Below, one piece after another: positions 26,901 through 38,330 of a stretch of DNA of 64,000 nt (position 1 is the stretch's first letter; each line of letters opens with the position of its first letter). The stretch spans positions 7,197,990 through 7,261,989 of the forward strand of contig JAKCOZ010000011.1 in NCBI GenBank assembly GCA_022605955.1, read 5' to 3'. The stretch comes from Rallus limicola (taxonomy: Eukaryota; Chordata; Aves; Gruiformes; Rallidae). Both the position numbers and the translations under genes were made by a program. The notes below the pieces were generated by a model. It did not search any database. It saw nothing but the letters and a program-made list of their open reading frames with translations, and was not told the origin of the DNA.

Positions 26901-29900
26901 TTACAAGGTCAAAGTTGTACTAAAAGTCTATTAACTTAATCACAGCTAGCAGTATAATGAAAAAAAATAATAATAAAAATGTTGCCCTACCATGGATGTG
27001 TTTGATCAAGCACTTTAATGGGGGGAAAGCCAACTAATAAACAGTGTAATGATGCAGAAATTAAGAAACAGATATTGAGATGAAGCCTGTATAGGAGAAA
27101 CAACCAACCTGTGAAGAAAATGAGAGCCATGTGAATAGCATAATTTGAAGCAAAATCACATTGCAGCATACAACTTGAGTGTTATGATCCAGAAAAACAA
27201 AGGATATTTGCTGAAGCCCCCAGGAGAAGCAAGCTTGCCAAACTTTCTCTATTTATTATAAGGCACTTCAAGTAAGGGGACTGAAACTACCTCCTTCTAC
27301 CAACAGCCTTCTGAAACCCTGCTAAATGGTCTCTTCCCATGTCTCCCCTCTCTGGGCACTCTGAAATCTCCTCCAAGGTCCTTTCCCTAACTCCAGGTCT
27401 TTGGAAGCTCAAAAATTGTCCTAAAGTCCTTCCAATCCCTAACATCAGACTTCACAAACTTACTGACCACTTCCAGCCCACCATGCTGACCCTGCCACTG
27501 CCAGGAAGCCCAGAGCCAGCCAGTCATTAGCTGGAACCATCCTCCACAAGACCTTTTTTGTGTGTGTCATCTGGCGGTGATTCAATGGATGAAAATGTTC
27601 TTTGCTGTCACAAGTGAGGACTGGAGGGTGCTTGGGGCCGAAGGCTGGATGACAGAAAAAGAGTGATGAAAAAAGGACAGAGAAAAGAGCCAGGAAGAAG
27701 ATTGTTGCAGTCACCTTAACAAACTGAAGACAATTCAGGAAGAATATAGGTAATATACAAAAAACACAAACCTGCTTACAGGGAATTAATTCTTGAATAA
27801 TGCAAAACAATAACTCTGTGAATGAATTTTCCAGTAAAATTAATTACACAATGAAGCAGTCATTATAGCAAGAAAATCCAGTGATCAACAGCTATGAAGA
27901 GTCTAGGCACAGAATGAGAGCTTGCAAAAAAAAGTGTTTTCAGTTCAGTTACTATGTTGTGACTATCTCTATCTTTGGTGTAGATGGAGTTAACACAAAA
28001 CTTATCTTTTTTTTTCTTTTTCCTCAATATTTGTAGTCAAAATCTGTTCCCCAAATAGCAGCAAACTTTCAAACAGCTTGGGAGCCTTTGTTCCAAGAAG
28101 TCTACAATTCACTGAAAAATATTGCCCTGTTCTTCTACAATGCAAGCATGTGATGCTGAGAGAAGGCAGTGAATTATTGGTAATGGGCAAATGAATAGGA
28201 AAATTATGACAGCAAGTCTGTGGCTGCTTGGGATGGGTGACAGCTACAGCCGAGAAACAGGCATTATGATACAGCCTGAAAGTCTCTTCTGGTCACTGAA
28301 ACACTTTGCCACAAGACTGTAAGCAGAGGAGGGGAGAAAATCTATTCACTACTAGTGTGGTCCAGCATTGTTGCATCAAACACTGAACACAATGCTCAAG
28401 TCCAGCTGTTTCAGTGCATAGAGGCTGCCTCTAGATCTTGTTTACCCTTCACATCCAGAAACTGTCAAACAACTTGCCCACCATGTGGAAGTACCTACCA
28501 CCTTGAAGAGATGGGAACTTAATTCTGTTCTGTAGCATCTCTTCGGTCCTTAATTATATCAGTGGAGTAGAAATAGTGGTAATTGGAAACAGAATGTATC
28601 CAATTATCTTAGGGATTTCAATCCACAATGTGAATAATGGAAAAAAAAAAAACACTTTTGAGTTTGTCTTCACCACAGGGTACTATTTCAGATTTTATTT
28701 GAGGTTTATTTTACTGACTTAAGAAAGGAAAAAATACCTAGTGGAAGAACACATCTTGTACATGGGCACTGGCTGAGAAACTGTAACTCCTTCCCTGAAA
28801 AAAGATCAGTAGCCAGTGAAGCAAATCATCAATATTTAATCTCTTGCCTTCCATCGGATACATAGCTCTAATTGGGAAGTAACATTCAAGCTTCTGAATG
28901 TGACCTTGTATGTTGATTAGGTTACTCCCCCAGCAGTTGAATCTCATCATTTATCCCAGCCATTTACAGAGAACTCTCTGCATAATGTGGAACATCCAGG
29001 TGTTTGAGGGAATGCAGCTGCCGGAGGGGTCACTTGGAAAAATACAGACGTTGCCATACTGCTCCATGTACAAGCAGCAGGCAGAGAATCTCAAAAAGGA
29101 TGTTTTTCATGTAATCTGGAGGCGAAATCATAACCAAAATGCAGTCCTTGTGGAAGAGAACTGCTGCATACAGCAGTACATGCTATATACCCTGTGTGAA
29201 TTATACCTGAACACAGAAATGGCCGTCCCTCCAGGAACCGAGCATGTGGAAAGTATGTAGGTAAGTCAATAGACAGGCTGCTGAAAATACTCTTTGCATT
29301 TAAGTGCACACATAGCAAAACCTGATCTAATATTTATGTATGCAAGGAAGAGTGTAAGGTATGACTTTTATATATGCTCATAGCTTATACTCCTTCTTGT
29401 ATTGATAACATCATATATATAACATAACTTTGTTACAGCTAGGTTATAACTATATTATATGACACATATTTTAAACGTAATGCAGCTATATTATGGCCAT
29501 AATTCTATATATAAGCTAGGTGCTGTGGCACAGCTGGGCCTGCCACCTTGATTGCTGATGTTTATGTAGATTTACTTCATGGAGGAGGGGCTTTGGTAGG
29601 TTTTATATGCAGCACAGTGGCCAGGATAAGCACCGGGGAGTGTTACTCCTGATTTAAACTCAGGGGTGTGATAAACTGCGTAATCAAACATCAGCTCTGC
29701 ATGTTGAATGTGATCTTTCAGCTGAAATACTTCAGAACAGGTCACTTTGCATGCAAGGAAAATTACAGAGAGCCTGTCAATGGGTCAGTTCTTTTTAGCA
29801 TCTCCTCTTCTCCCTATGAATTGTGACAAACCTGGATCCTGCCCCAGGCACATTTCTTGAGCGAACGGAAGCTGGAAACCTAATTGGTAAAAACCTAATG

Positions 29901-30619
29901 GTTGTGACAATTTTGTTCACAGATAAGAAGTGACACTGTGAAGTCCCTTGAATCAAGGAAAGCACCTACTAAAACCTTAACAAGTCCAAGTCATAACAGT
30001 TCTTCTATAGAAGCAGAGACTCTCTTTGATGGGACAAGCTCCGAATGGGTGCAAACATCCTCCAGCAGCAAGCTGAGAACAGTCCAGCATCCAGTGTGCC
30101 ACTGACTTACAGCCAGGATGGCTCCAGTTTATACAGGTATGAGAAATTTGTCTCACACATCACAATAATCTGCTCAGACAAGGCTGTTTAAAAACAGCAC
30201 TACTGTTTTATTAAATAACTGAGATATCATTAAAAGCAGCTTAAAGACCAAGCTACAAGTTGGTCCAAGCTCCAACTGACTATCTTCTCCATTTTGCATG
30301 AGAATCCACGTCTATCTGTCCAGTGTTTGGTAACCCAGAGTTTAATTAGAAAAAAGTCTTGAAAACTTATTACGTAAGATCTCTTCGCCCTGTGACTCTT
30401 ACCTCAAATCAATTCCACTAATTAAGCCAATTTAAGCATAAGCAATAAGCCTGAATGCAGATTTAGTTGTGTACAGGGTGCAGAGAATGGGAAATGTAAC
30501 TCAACAGAGGAGCTTCTTCCCATCATAAGACTTAGATCCTATACCACACCAGGCTTTGCAGTTTGGAAATATCCCAAAGGAAATCTTTTTACTAAGTCTA
30601 TCATTATCTATCACTTTTA
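23986..30619. other. Intergenic, no gene seen
   Basis: No coding exon or RNA gene is recognised. An AT-rich stretch with TATA-type dinucleotides lies at about 29380-29515. It is followed at 29620-29930 by a unique-looking block with few repeats. Open frames such as 28910-29260 (plus, 116 codons) and 27460-27810 (minus) do not resemble known families. Confidence 0.65.
29380..29515. repeat. AT-rich low-complexity stretch
   Basis: Dense TATA/ATAT words interrupted by CAT and GCAGC, including 'catatatataacata' and 'ctatatataagc'. No regular period is evident. Confidence 0.5.
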
Positions 30620-30668
30620 AAATCATAGGATGGTTTCAGTTGGAAGGGACCTCAAAAATCATCTAGTT
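30620..30668 (-). mobile_element. CR1 LINE, very short 3' tail fragment
   Basis: Only the terminal UTR block is present: 'aatcataggatggtttcagttggaagggacctcaaaaatcatctag' on the plus strand is the complement of the CR1 end. About 50 bases remain, an extreme 5' truncation. Confidence 0.88.
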
Positions 30669-30893
30669 TTCTGCATGTATCTATCTCCTTGTGTTTATTC
30701 ACCATGCTATGTGCATTTGCATAGAGGCTTTTAATTTGGACCCTTGATTAAGCCGAGTTACTGGCTGGAGTGGCTGGAATTTCTTTGTGCTACAATTCAG
30801 ATACTCTCCTGCTGATCCTTCTTCCTTCTTTGGGCCTCTTGCTGCCATGGGCATCAAACTGGAAGAAATGGGATGGATTGAGGATCCTGTCTC

Positions 30894-31082
30894 TCAGCAA
30901 CTATACTTGAGAGTCTTGTTCACCAGCTTGGCGAGCCTGTGACCACAGAATCTTTCCACTTTCTCTGACAAATGGATCCCATCAGACCACAGCAGACCAG
31001 GTTTCTCAAATGAGTCCCATGGTCTAAGTAGCTGAACCCTTGACTGTGGCACCAGACCAGTATTTATTTGTTGACTCACCAC
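30894..31082 (-). pseudogene. Possible LINE ORF1 esterase (SGNH-type) C-terminal relic
   Basis: The 62-codon minus-strand frame contains 'PWDSFEKPGLLWSDGIHLSEKVERFCGHRLAKLVNKTLK'-like order, i.e. a D-G-I-H-L-S motif followed by an amphipathic helix ending L-A-x-L-V-N-x-x-L-K. This matches what I recall of the C-terminal block of SGNH/PC-esterase domains found in ORF1 of CR1-clade LINEs, where D-x-x-H carries the catalytic Asp and His. The N-terminal catalytic Ser block is not visible. No gene of known host function is suggested. It may be a fragment of a much older retrotransposon. Confidence 0.4.
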
Positions 31083-33945
31083 TTCCTAGGTCAAGCCATA
31101 TACTTTAGAGTGGAGATGCAGACTTGTCAGGCTCTATTTCAGGTACTGCTAATACTTTTTACGTGGAGGTTATGGTTCATCCACTTTGACTTTGGCCATC
31201 ACACGATAGATGTCTGGTCTGAAATACCCATGGTCAGCAAGGAGAGACAGACATCTCCTGAATTAAGCTCATCCCATCCAAAGGCAGATGCCAAAACAAG
31301 CCTGATAAACGCATCCCCAGAGGTAAGCTGACTGCAGTAGCAATTGAGACAATGATCTGGCCAATAGCAGAAGGTTAGTAAAGTGCATCCTGTCCTGAAA
31401 GCATATACACTGGGGTCTGGATGAGGGGCATCTCTCTTTATTCTAGTTATGAAGCACTAAATGAAGAAGCTGAAAATGAACAACCCAAACCCCTTGGATA
31501 GCTTGCCCTACTGAGCAAGATCTTTTTCCTCTGAAGTGACTTTTCCTGTCTTGTGGAGGTTGGGCCTGGTTCAAGTACCAACGCCTGTCATCTCTTGCTG
31601 GGTTCATCCCCTGGTGGGTTGGTATCATGCTCAGCCTCAAATTCTGGGCATGCAGATTCAGAAATAAACTCTTTAAGGTTGATTTTTCACCTTTGCAGTC
31701 TGTCAGGAATGGCTTAAGTGATGTAAGGATTTTTTCTCGAGCTCAGTCTGAGTTCATGAACATCTGCAAGTACCTGGGAAATGCAACAATACGAACTGAA
31801 TACAGCCATATTATGTTGGGCTTCAGTGCACACAGGCATGTTCCTAAAACACAGCCTCCAGGCTATTCAGACTGGCTCCTGCTGCCCCTTAGCAGCTATT
31901 TCTGTAGCTCATCTGATGGTGTCGTGCTTTCAGTGCTGATGACCCTTACTTCCATCCATTTTCTATTAAAAGTCAGATTTTGTTAGACAAAAAACATAAG
32001 CCCCATTTCCTGGTTATTTACTTGTTATTTCCTTTTTTAGGGGGTTAGGAATCATTTCCACAAACTTTATGTCTAATTGTTAATTTAGACTAGATGGTCA
32101 ACTAGATGAAAAGATGTTTAAGGCATGTGTCCAGAGATGAGTTGATTCCCTGTGTCCTAAGAGGAAATGATTCACTTTTGGGGAATACCCCTCCCTCTGC
32201 TGTCTGTCAGCTTATGTTAACACAGTCTAGACATCTTGCATGGTATTCCAGTCCAGATTCACATCTAATTGCAGGTGTCTACTGGCATATTGATATATGA
32301 GCCAGGGACTCAACGCAACCGCTCACACATCAAGCTTTAATACCTTTAGCGATGCATCAGAGCATCTGAAACACACACCTGGCTCTGGCAGATGTGACAG
32401 GGATCCTATGGGACACCAGTGTCTTCCTGAACCTCACTCCAGGAAGGGTCCAACAAAGGGACAGGGTCCTTGCTCAGTTTCCTCTGAACCTCTCCATGGT
32501 TCTGGTGCAGGATCACAGTTATACAACGCTGACAAGCAGTGAGGCTGCAGATGTTCTCTACTGACACATCTCTGTTTTACTGACAGCTGAATTACAGCTA
32601 TTAGAGCTGGCCACGAGGTTGCAGCTGAAGGTAAAATCACCAAAGATTACACTTGCTACAGGAGCCTGTGCAGATTGCCATTGCTAGTAAGGTATGTCCT
32701 TTAAACTGTGTGCTCACAATCCAGCAAGCAATGATAAATACTGCACTGACAGCCACCATTACTTTGCTTATTCATTTATGTAAAATTCATGTAAACATGT
32801 CCAAGTAGCACAGCACTCCGTGCCAACTGTTATTAGAAGGCATTAGTTTCATTTTCTAGAGTAACCAAGCTGGAATAAAGTAAATTATCAGTTCGGTAAA
32901 GATGAGAGGTAAACACTGATCCCATTTAAAATGTGTGTCTTGGAGCCTCATAGAGAAAGATGACTCCAAATGTTTTCAGATTTACCTTTGTTTGAAGGTC
33001 ATCAACTTCAATAAAGATGGGGATGGTTCTCACAGGATTACTCTGATATTTGGCTAGAATTGAGCTGTTTCAAAGCAGATTTTAGAAAGCTCTTCGCTTT
33101 TAGAAATGGTTTGAGCAATTTGGTTTAAACATAGTAATGATCCTTTTTTTTTTTTTAAATAAAATCTTACTGTAGCTCTTACAGCTACTGTGCAAATATA
33201 AAAGAAAAAGTGCTTCCTTCTTCAAAACTCCTTAAGCAGGAAATTTCCAATAGGTAAGCAAAAAAAGCAGTCATAGAGAAACTGATGATGTCACAGGCAG
33301 TGGTTTGCAGCACCCAAGTGTTCTGAACATTATCAGGGTTTTATAGACACCACAGAAAAGAAGAGAGTCGAGAACAAAAATGTGAAGAAAGAAGACATGA
33401 CCTTGAAAATCACTGACAGATGATGCTATCTGACTACTTTAATTTATCTGCTTTGCCTGTTAGCATACTGTCTGTATAGTGTTATGTAGTAAACACAATT
33501 ATTTTAAGGGATCAACTAACTTTGTCCATTGTCTTTTACCACAGTGGACCAGCTAAGAATTGCAGAATAACGCTTTTTGTTGAGTACCAGACCCAGAGCC
33601 TGTATGCCAGTCACACTAATACTTTTTACTTCTGTTTTTGGCTTAGACAGATGAAGATTGGATCACTCCACTAAACTCAATGCCAGAAACAAGGTGAAAA
33701 AAGTATTTCTGCCCAAGATCATCTCTGAATCAGTCTCTAATTCAAAATTCACTGTGGCATTTATCAGACTAGAATTTGGTAATATCATCTCTGTTACTGG
33801 TTGGGCATAACCTTCCCCATTGTAATCAGTAAACTCGTTGACTTGTTGCAAATTTGTAATCTGGATTTTTATTCGTATTCAGACTAATATTAAACCAGAG
33901 CTTCTTTGGGGGAACTAACCCCAAACATCCAGGACAAAACAAAGG
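31083..33945. other. Intergenic; may include decayed upstream parts of the esterase-bearing element
   Basis: Weak residual reading on the minus strand around 31443-31640 could belong to the same old element as the esterase relic, but I cannot align it to a family. The rest is AT-rich with no gene seen. Confidence 0.5.
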
Positions 33946-34613
33946 TGTGGTGGGTTAACCCTGGCTGGAGGCCAGGTACCCACCAAAGCTACTCTGTCAC
34001 TGCCCTCCTTAGCTGGGCAGGGGAGAGAAAATACAAGGAAAGCTTTTGGGTCCAGATAAGGACAGGGACACACTGTTCACCAATTGCCATCAAGGGCAAA
34101 AGAGATGAGGTCACAAGTCATGCAAGCAAAACTACTCTGATGTCAGTTCCTCTCTCCACTGGCTGCAGGTCCTGCCAGGAGCTTGCTTCAGCGTGGGCTT
34201 TCCCACCAGATCACAGCATCCTTCAGGTGCCTCCACCTGCTCTGGTGTGGGGTTCTCCACAGGCTACAGGTGGAATCCCTACTCTCCATCATTCTCCATG
34301 GGCTACAGGGTTACAGCCTGCCTCACCATGGTCTTCTCATGGGCTGCAGGGGAATCTCTGCTCGTCTGGAACACATCCTTCCCTGCTTCACTGAACTTGA
34401 AGATTTTCTCATGTCTTCTCACTATTCTCTATGACCTCAAAAACAACTGCTCCTTTTATTTTTTCCTTCTTAAATATGTTATCACAGAGGCAATGCCACC
34501 ATTGCTGATCAGCCTTGCAACAGCAGGTTGGGTTTGGAGCTGGCTGCCGTTCACTGCCTTGAATGTGGAGGAAGCTTTTAGCTGCCAAAACCTTGCCCTG
34601 CAAACCCAAAACA
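33946..34613. mobile_element. Solo-type LTR of an avian endogenous retrovirus
   Basis: It begins 'tgtggtgggttaaccctggctgg' and ends 'ccaaaaccttgccctgcaaacccaaaaca', both of which I recognise from a common avian ERV (ERVL-like) LTR. Internal landmarks such as 'ccaccaaagc', 'gggagagaaaata', 'agataaggacaggga' and 'ttcttaaatatgttatcacagagg' are in the expected order. It has TG...CA ends, is about 668 bases long, and is flanked by 'aaagg' (33941-33945) and 'caagg' (34614-34618), an imperfect 5-base target duplication. No gag, pol or env remnants adjoin it. Orientation is not decided by the sequence. Confidence 0.82.
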
Positions 34614-35526
34614 CAAGGACAAAGATAAAGCTGTAAATTGGGATTATATTTGAGACAGAGGCTTGAAAGCAGATCTCTCAGTTAACTCTCTTAACAATGA
34701 GTTAAGATATAGACAGCTAAGTAAAACCATGAAAAAGAGAACTTTGTTATGTTTGGTGCAACAGAAGATAGAGCATAATGAAAGAAATACACAGAAATAA
34801 AGCTTATGATCAAAACCACATGGTATGAAAGTTAATTTGCACCTAAATTCTGGCTAGACATCAAAAAGCCCAGACTGTTTATCAAGGTTTGAGACATCAG
34901 GTGCTCAGAGCCTGGATACAATTTAACTGGATGGATGGATGAATTAGAAAATCCAGATCTTTTTTCAAGAAGTGTCTGCAAGATTTAGAAACAGGTAGAT
35001 GTGATGGAGAGAAATTCATCTGGATGAATATCATGTCTAACTGATAAGCTTGATTGACAAGGATGATGGTATTCATTTTCAGAATGACTGAAATGCTAAG
35101 CATGAACTGAGGCTAGAGATGTAGTGATGTCTTAACTGGGCATGAGAGATGGTTCATGGCTCGTTTATTAAAGTGTTTAATTTTTTTTTGCTCTGCATGA
35201 ATGGAATCTTGTCTCTTCCAAATGCACCAAGGTTTCTACATTTCCAAAGTAGTCTCTTTGTCTCTGGTTTTCTGGCTTGCAAAAAAAAAATTATCGTGAC
35301 CCAAGCAAGACAGATGACTTGACTGTGAGATTTCAAAAGTGGTTCTAAGGGAATTTAGTTGCATTTTTGGATACTCAGCTGCTTTGAGAATCAGGGCCCC
35401 CAAAACTAATAGCCACCTTTATAAATGTAGGCCATGTTATTCTTCCTTTTGGCTGCTTTTTCAGTAGAACTAATAATAGATACTGGAATGTATCACTCAC
35501 TTTTTTTCCTATGGCTGTTTTCATAA
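34614..35526. other. Intergenic, no feature recognised
   Basis: AT-rich spacer between the LTR and the next CR1 end. It contains a short (ATGG)n-like run near 34931-34943. Confidence 0.6.
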
Positions 35527-35750
35527 AATCACAGAATCACAGACTGGTGTGGGTTGGAAGGGACCTCAAAGCCCATCTAGCTCCAACCTCTTGCCATGGG
35601 CAGGGACACTCTCCACTAGCCCAGGGTGCCCAAAGTCCCATCCAACCTGGCCTTGATCTCTGCCAGGGATCCAGGGGCAGCCACAGCTTATCTGGGCATC
35701 CTGTGTCAGTGTCTCCCCACTTTAGACTTACCCATCACAGAACTTCTCCA
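35527..35750 (-). mobile_element. CR1 LINE, 3' end fragment
   Basis: The plus strand reads 'aatcacagaatcacagactggtgtgggttggaagggacctcaaagcccatctag', the complement of the CR1 terminus. The inverse of the last C-terminal codons follows ('ccatgggcagggacactctccactagcccagg'). The match fades near 35750. The sequence resembles the family of the copy at 46460-47566, whose 3' UTR has the same 'gatgggctttgaggtcc' block. Confidence 0.92.
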
Positions 35751-38029
35751 GTTCCACACACACAAAACAGTTGTCTGACCATGATGATTTTATAGGATTT
35801 TAAGGGGCAACACTAGTCATCAATTGTAGCCTTTTTATTTAAATGACCCATTTCTGGGAGTGAAAGAAAAGTCCTCCCCCCAGCCTATTCAGAAAGCAGC
35901 CATCCACTGCAGGATGAGGCTTCACTGTCATAAATTCCAGCATTCACTAAAAACGATTAAGATCAGGAAAAAAGAAAACTGTGCTTTTTGCTAAGTCTGT
36001 TATATAAAAGGAAAGAATATGAAGTGATCTCCATAGTCAGCAAAGGAAGACACAAAGTAAACACTAACTAGAATATTTTATTCATTTACCCCTATCAGCT
36101 GCTGTAAATTCTGACAAAATACAGCACCCATCTTTCCTCTCTATCTAATCACAGGAAAGACAGACTCTATTTTTCATGTAATGCAATAGAACACACTGCA
36201 ACTACCAGACAATAAAAGAAGATACCATAATGGCTACGCTTTTAAGAGCACACATTTTTGTTGTTGTCACACTAGTCGTATGGGAGCAAATTGAATATAG
36301 CTGAAGGTAATACATAATTCTGAAGAATCACCTAGCAGGCAGTACGAAGGGACAGTGGCTTGGGGAAATACTGAAGAATCATCACTGCATTAGCCCCACA
36401 GCTCCAATCCCCTCTGATTCAAAGCTTTAGTCAAGATCCTTCTTTAGATAATCCCCAGACCTTTTCTTCTGAGCTTTTCTAGAGGTGTTATTTATCTATA
36501 TGTCAGCTATCTACAAATAATTTGGTACCTGCATTGGTGTTTGAATTAGCAATTGGATGGCTAGCCTATGTGAAATGCAGCCAACCCCTCCGTGAAACTT
36601 ATGGGTATAGGGATAAAACTATATGAAACATGGCCTGCATCTTGATCTAGGAGTCTAGGAATTTCTTCATCAGATAGTATGTACCTAGTTTTCTATTCCA
36701 AAAATTTCTGATCACTTGGAAACCTGACTGAAGGTGATATCATCTACAAATGGTCATGACTTAGCAATCAACTGCTTAGTTGAGGTCAGACAGGATTTTC
36801 TGGGAATGTGGGATAAATCTGGAATTTGCTCCTGATGAATGGATGAATCTTTGAGACAGCACAGAAATAAATTGAATTACCAAATTAATTACATTGTAAT
36901 CAAGCTGTTCTTGGAATAGACAGGATTAAAGTAGCCAGAGTCTTGTTCATAAATATAATTTACTACCCCATAGAGAAACAAATGTCATTTTCCTTCCAGT
37001 TACGACCAAGTAAGCAAGAAATAATGAATGATACAGTCTTGATCTCAAGGAATAAGTCCATGTTCTCCAAAAGACCTGCTCATTCGTCTCCTGTCCTGCT
37101 TCCATACCTTCAGATCAGCCCACAGTCTCCCTTTGCAAGCATGTACAGTGGGGGACAAACATGAGGAGGGATTTGGCTGACAAAGTCCAGTGGTGGGATT
37201 CAGTTTGAGATGAAGACAACTAAAACTAACAGGTTACATTTAGGGGCATGATGCATTAGGGAATCAATTCATTTCCCAGCACATACATGCTTGGTGGCAT
37301 GAAAGATGCATTAGAACATCTAATACATTAACACAGGGCTGAAAGATATTATACTGGATGTATAGAAAATGCACAGACAATTAAGTCAGCAACTGTAGAC
37401 TAGATACAGTATCTTAGGGCATCCCTGATAGCACCAGACACATTTTTAGTCAACTGAACTAGATTTGTATTCGACTGATGCTGTGCATTGCCCAGCCCAT
37501 GTCTTATGTCAGACTGTAACCCAAAACACTTTTGCCCTAGGCTCAGTGTCCCTTGCAGAGTTTTTGACCTTGAGTGGTTTTAGGGCATTTTTTTGCACTC
37601 AGATTTTCTTTGCCACATCAGTAGCTCCTTCCACTGATATGTGAAATGCCAACTTGCAGAGCACTCAGCAAAGCAGGTAAAGGAGGATGGATCCTGCACT
37701 TAATGGTTCATCTTTCCAAATAGCAATGTCAGCACTTTGTAGAAACCAGGTTTCAATTTTTGCTTAAAATATGGATCCAGTAATGCTGCCAACTTACATT
37801 TATCTCTGTCATTGAGCTTGTTGGCCACAGCAGACGAGGACACAATTCTACAGCTACTTCACTGGTATTCAAGCCATGAATCTCTTAAACATAGGATTGC
37901 TGTTTATTTCAGCAAATGGCAACAAGGCAATAGTAGCAAAGTTTGAGAGACATTTCATCGAGTGGAACAGTCCTACATATTTACTCCTCTAGTAATGTCC
38001 ACTTTCCTACCTAACAGTTAAGCATTAGT
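35751..38029. other. Intergenic, no feature recognised
   Basis: Unique-looking AT-rich DNA without recognisable genes or repeats. Confidence 0.6.
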
Positions 38030-38330
38030 ATCAGCTGAGAGGGATTTCTTCTTAATGACACTGCAGAAAGTCCCTGTAAAGCTTTATCTAGAATACTGTC
38101 CTGGCCATGTACCATCAAGGAAGAGAAATTGCAAAGGTCTGCAAGGAAGATCAGAGGAAAAGTGTCTCTCTGGTAAGTGAGGACGAGGCGATCTTGGTTT
38201 ATTGAGTGTAATAAAGCAAACTGTGAATGGAGAGGAATGAGAATCCATTGGGGCAAAATATAAACCTGGGAAGTGAGAAGAACTAAGTAACCTAAAGGCC
38301 AAAATAAACATATAAAATGGAAAATGTAAG
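38030..38330 (+). mobile_element. Ancient L3/CR1-like LINE relic, C-terminal ORF2 region
   Basis: The sense strand reads 'aaagctttatctagaatactgtcctgg' (relic of K-A-H-L-E-Y-C-V-Q-F-W; here KLYLEYCPG is readable). It then has 'ggaagatcagagga' (relic of the K-M-I-R-G block) and 'gacgaggcgatcttggtttattgagtg' (relic of L-x-x-L-G-L-F-S). Motif order and spacing match the region after the reverse-transcriptase palm in L3/CR1-type elements common to amniotes. It is heavily decayed, with stops and indels. Confidence 0.55.

Noticed and set aside
28910..29260. 116-codon plus-strand frame as a possible small gene
   Set aside because: No family resemblance, no splice signals or promoter evidence around it, and length within chance expectation for this window.
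7511..29685. Shared 14-mer 'ataaactgcgtaat' near 7512 and near 29670
   Set aside because: Several 14-base matches are expected by chance in 64 kb of sequence, and the similarity does not extend to either side.
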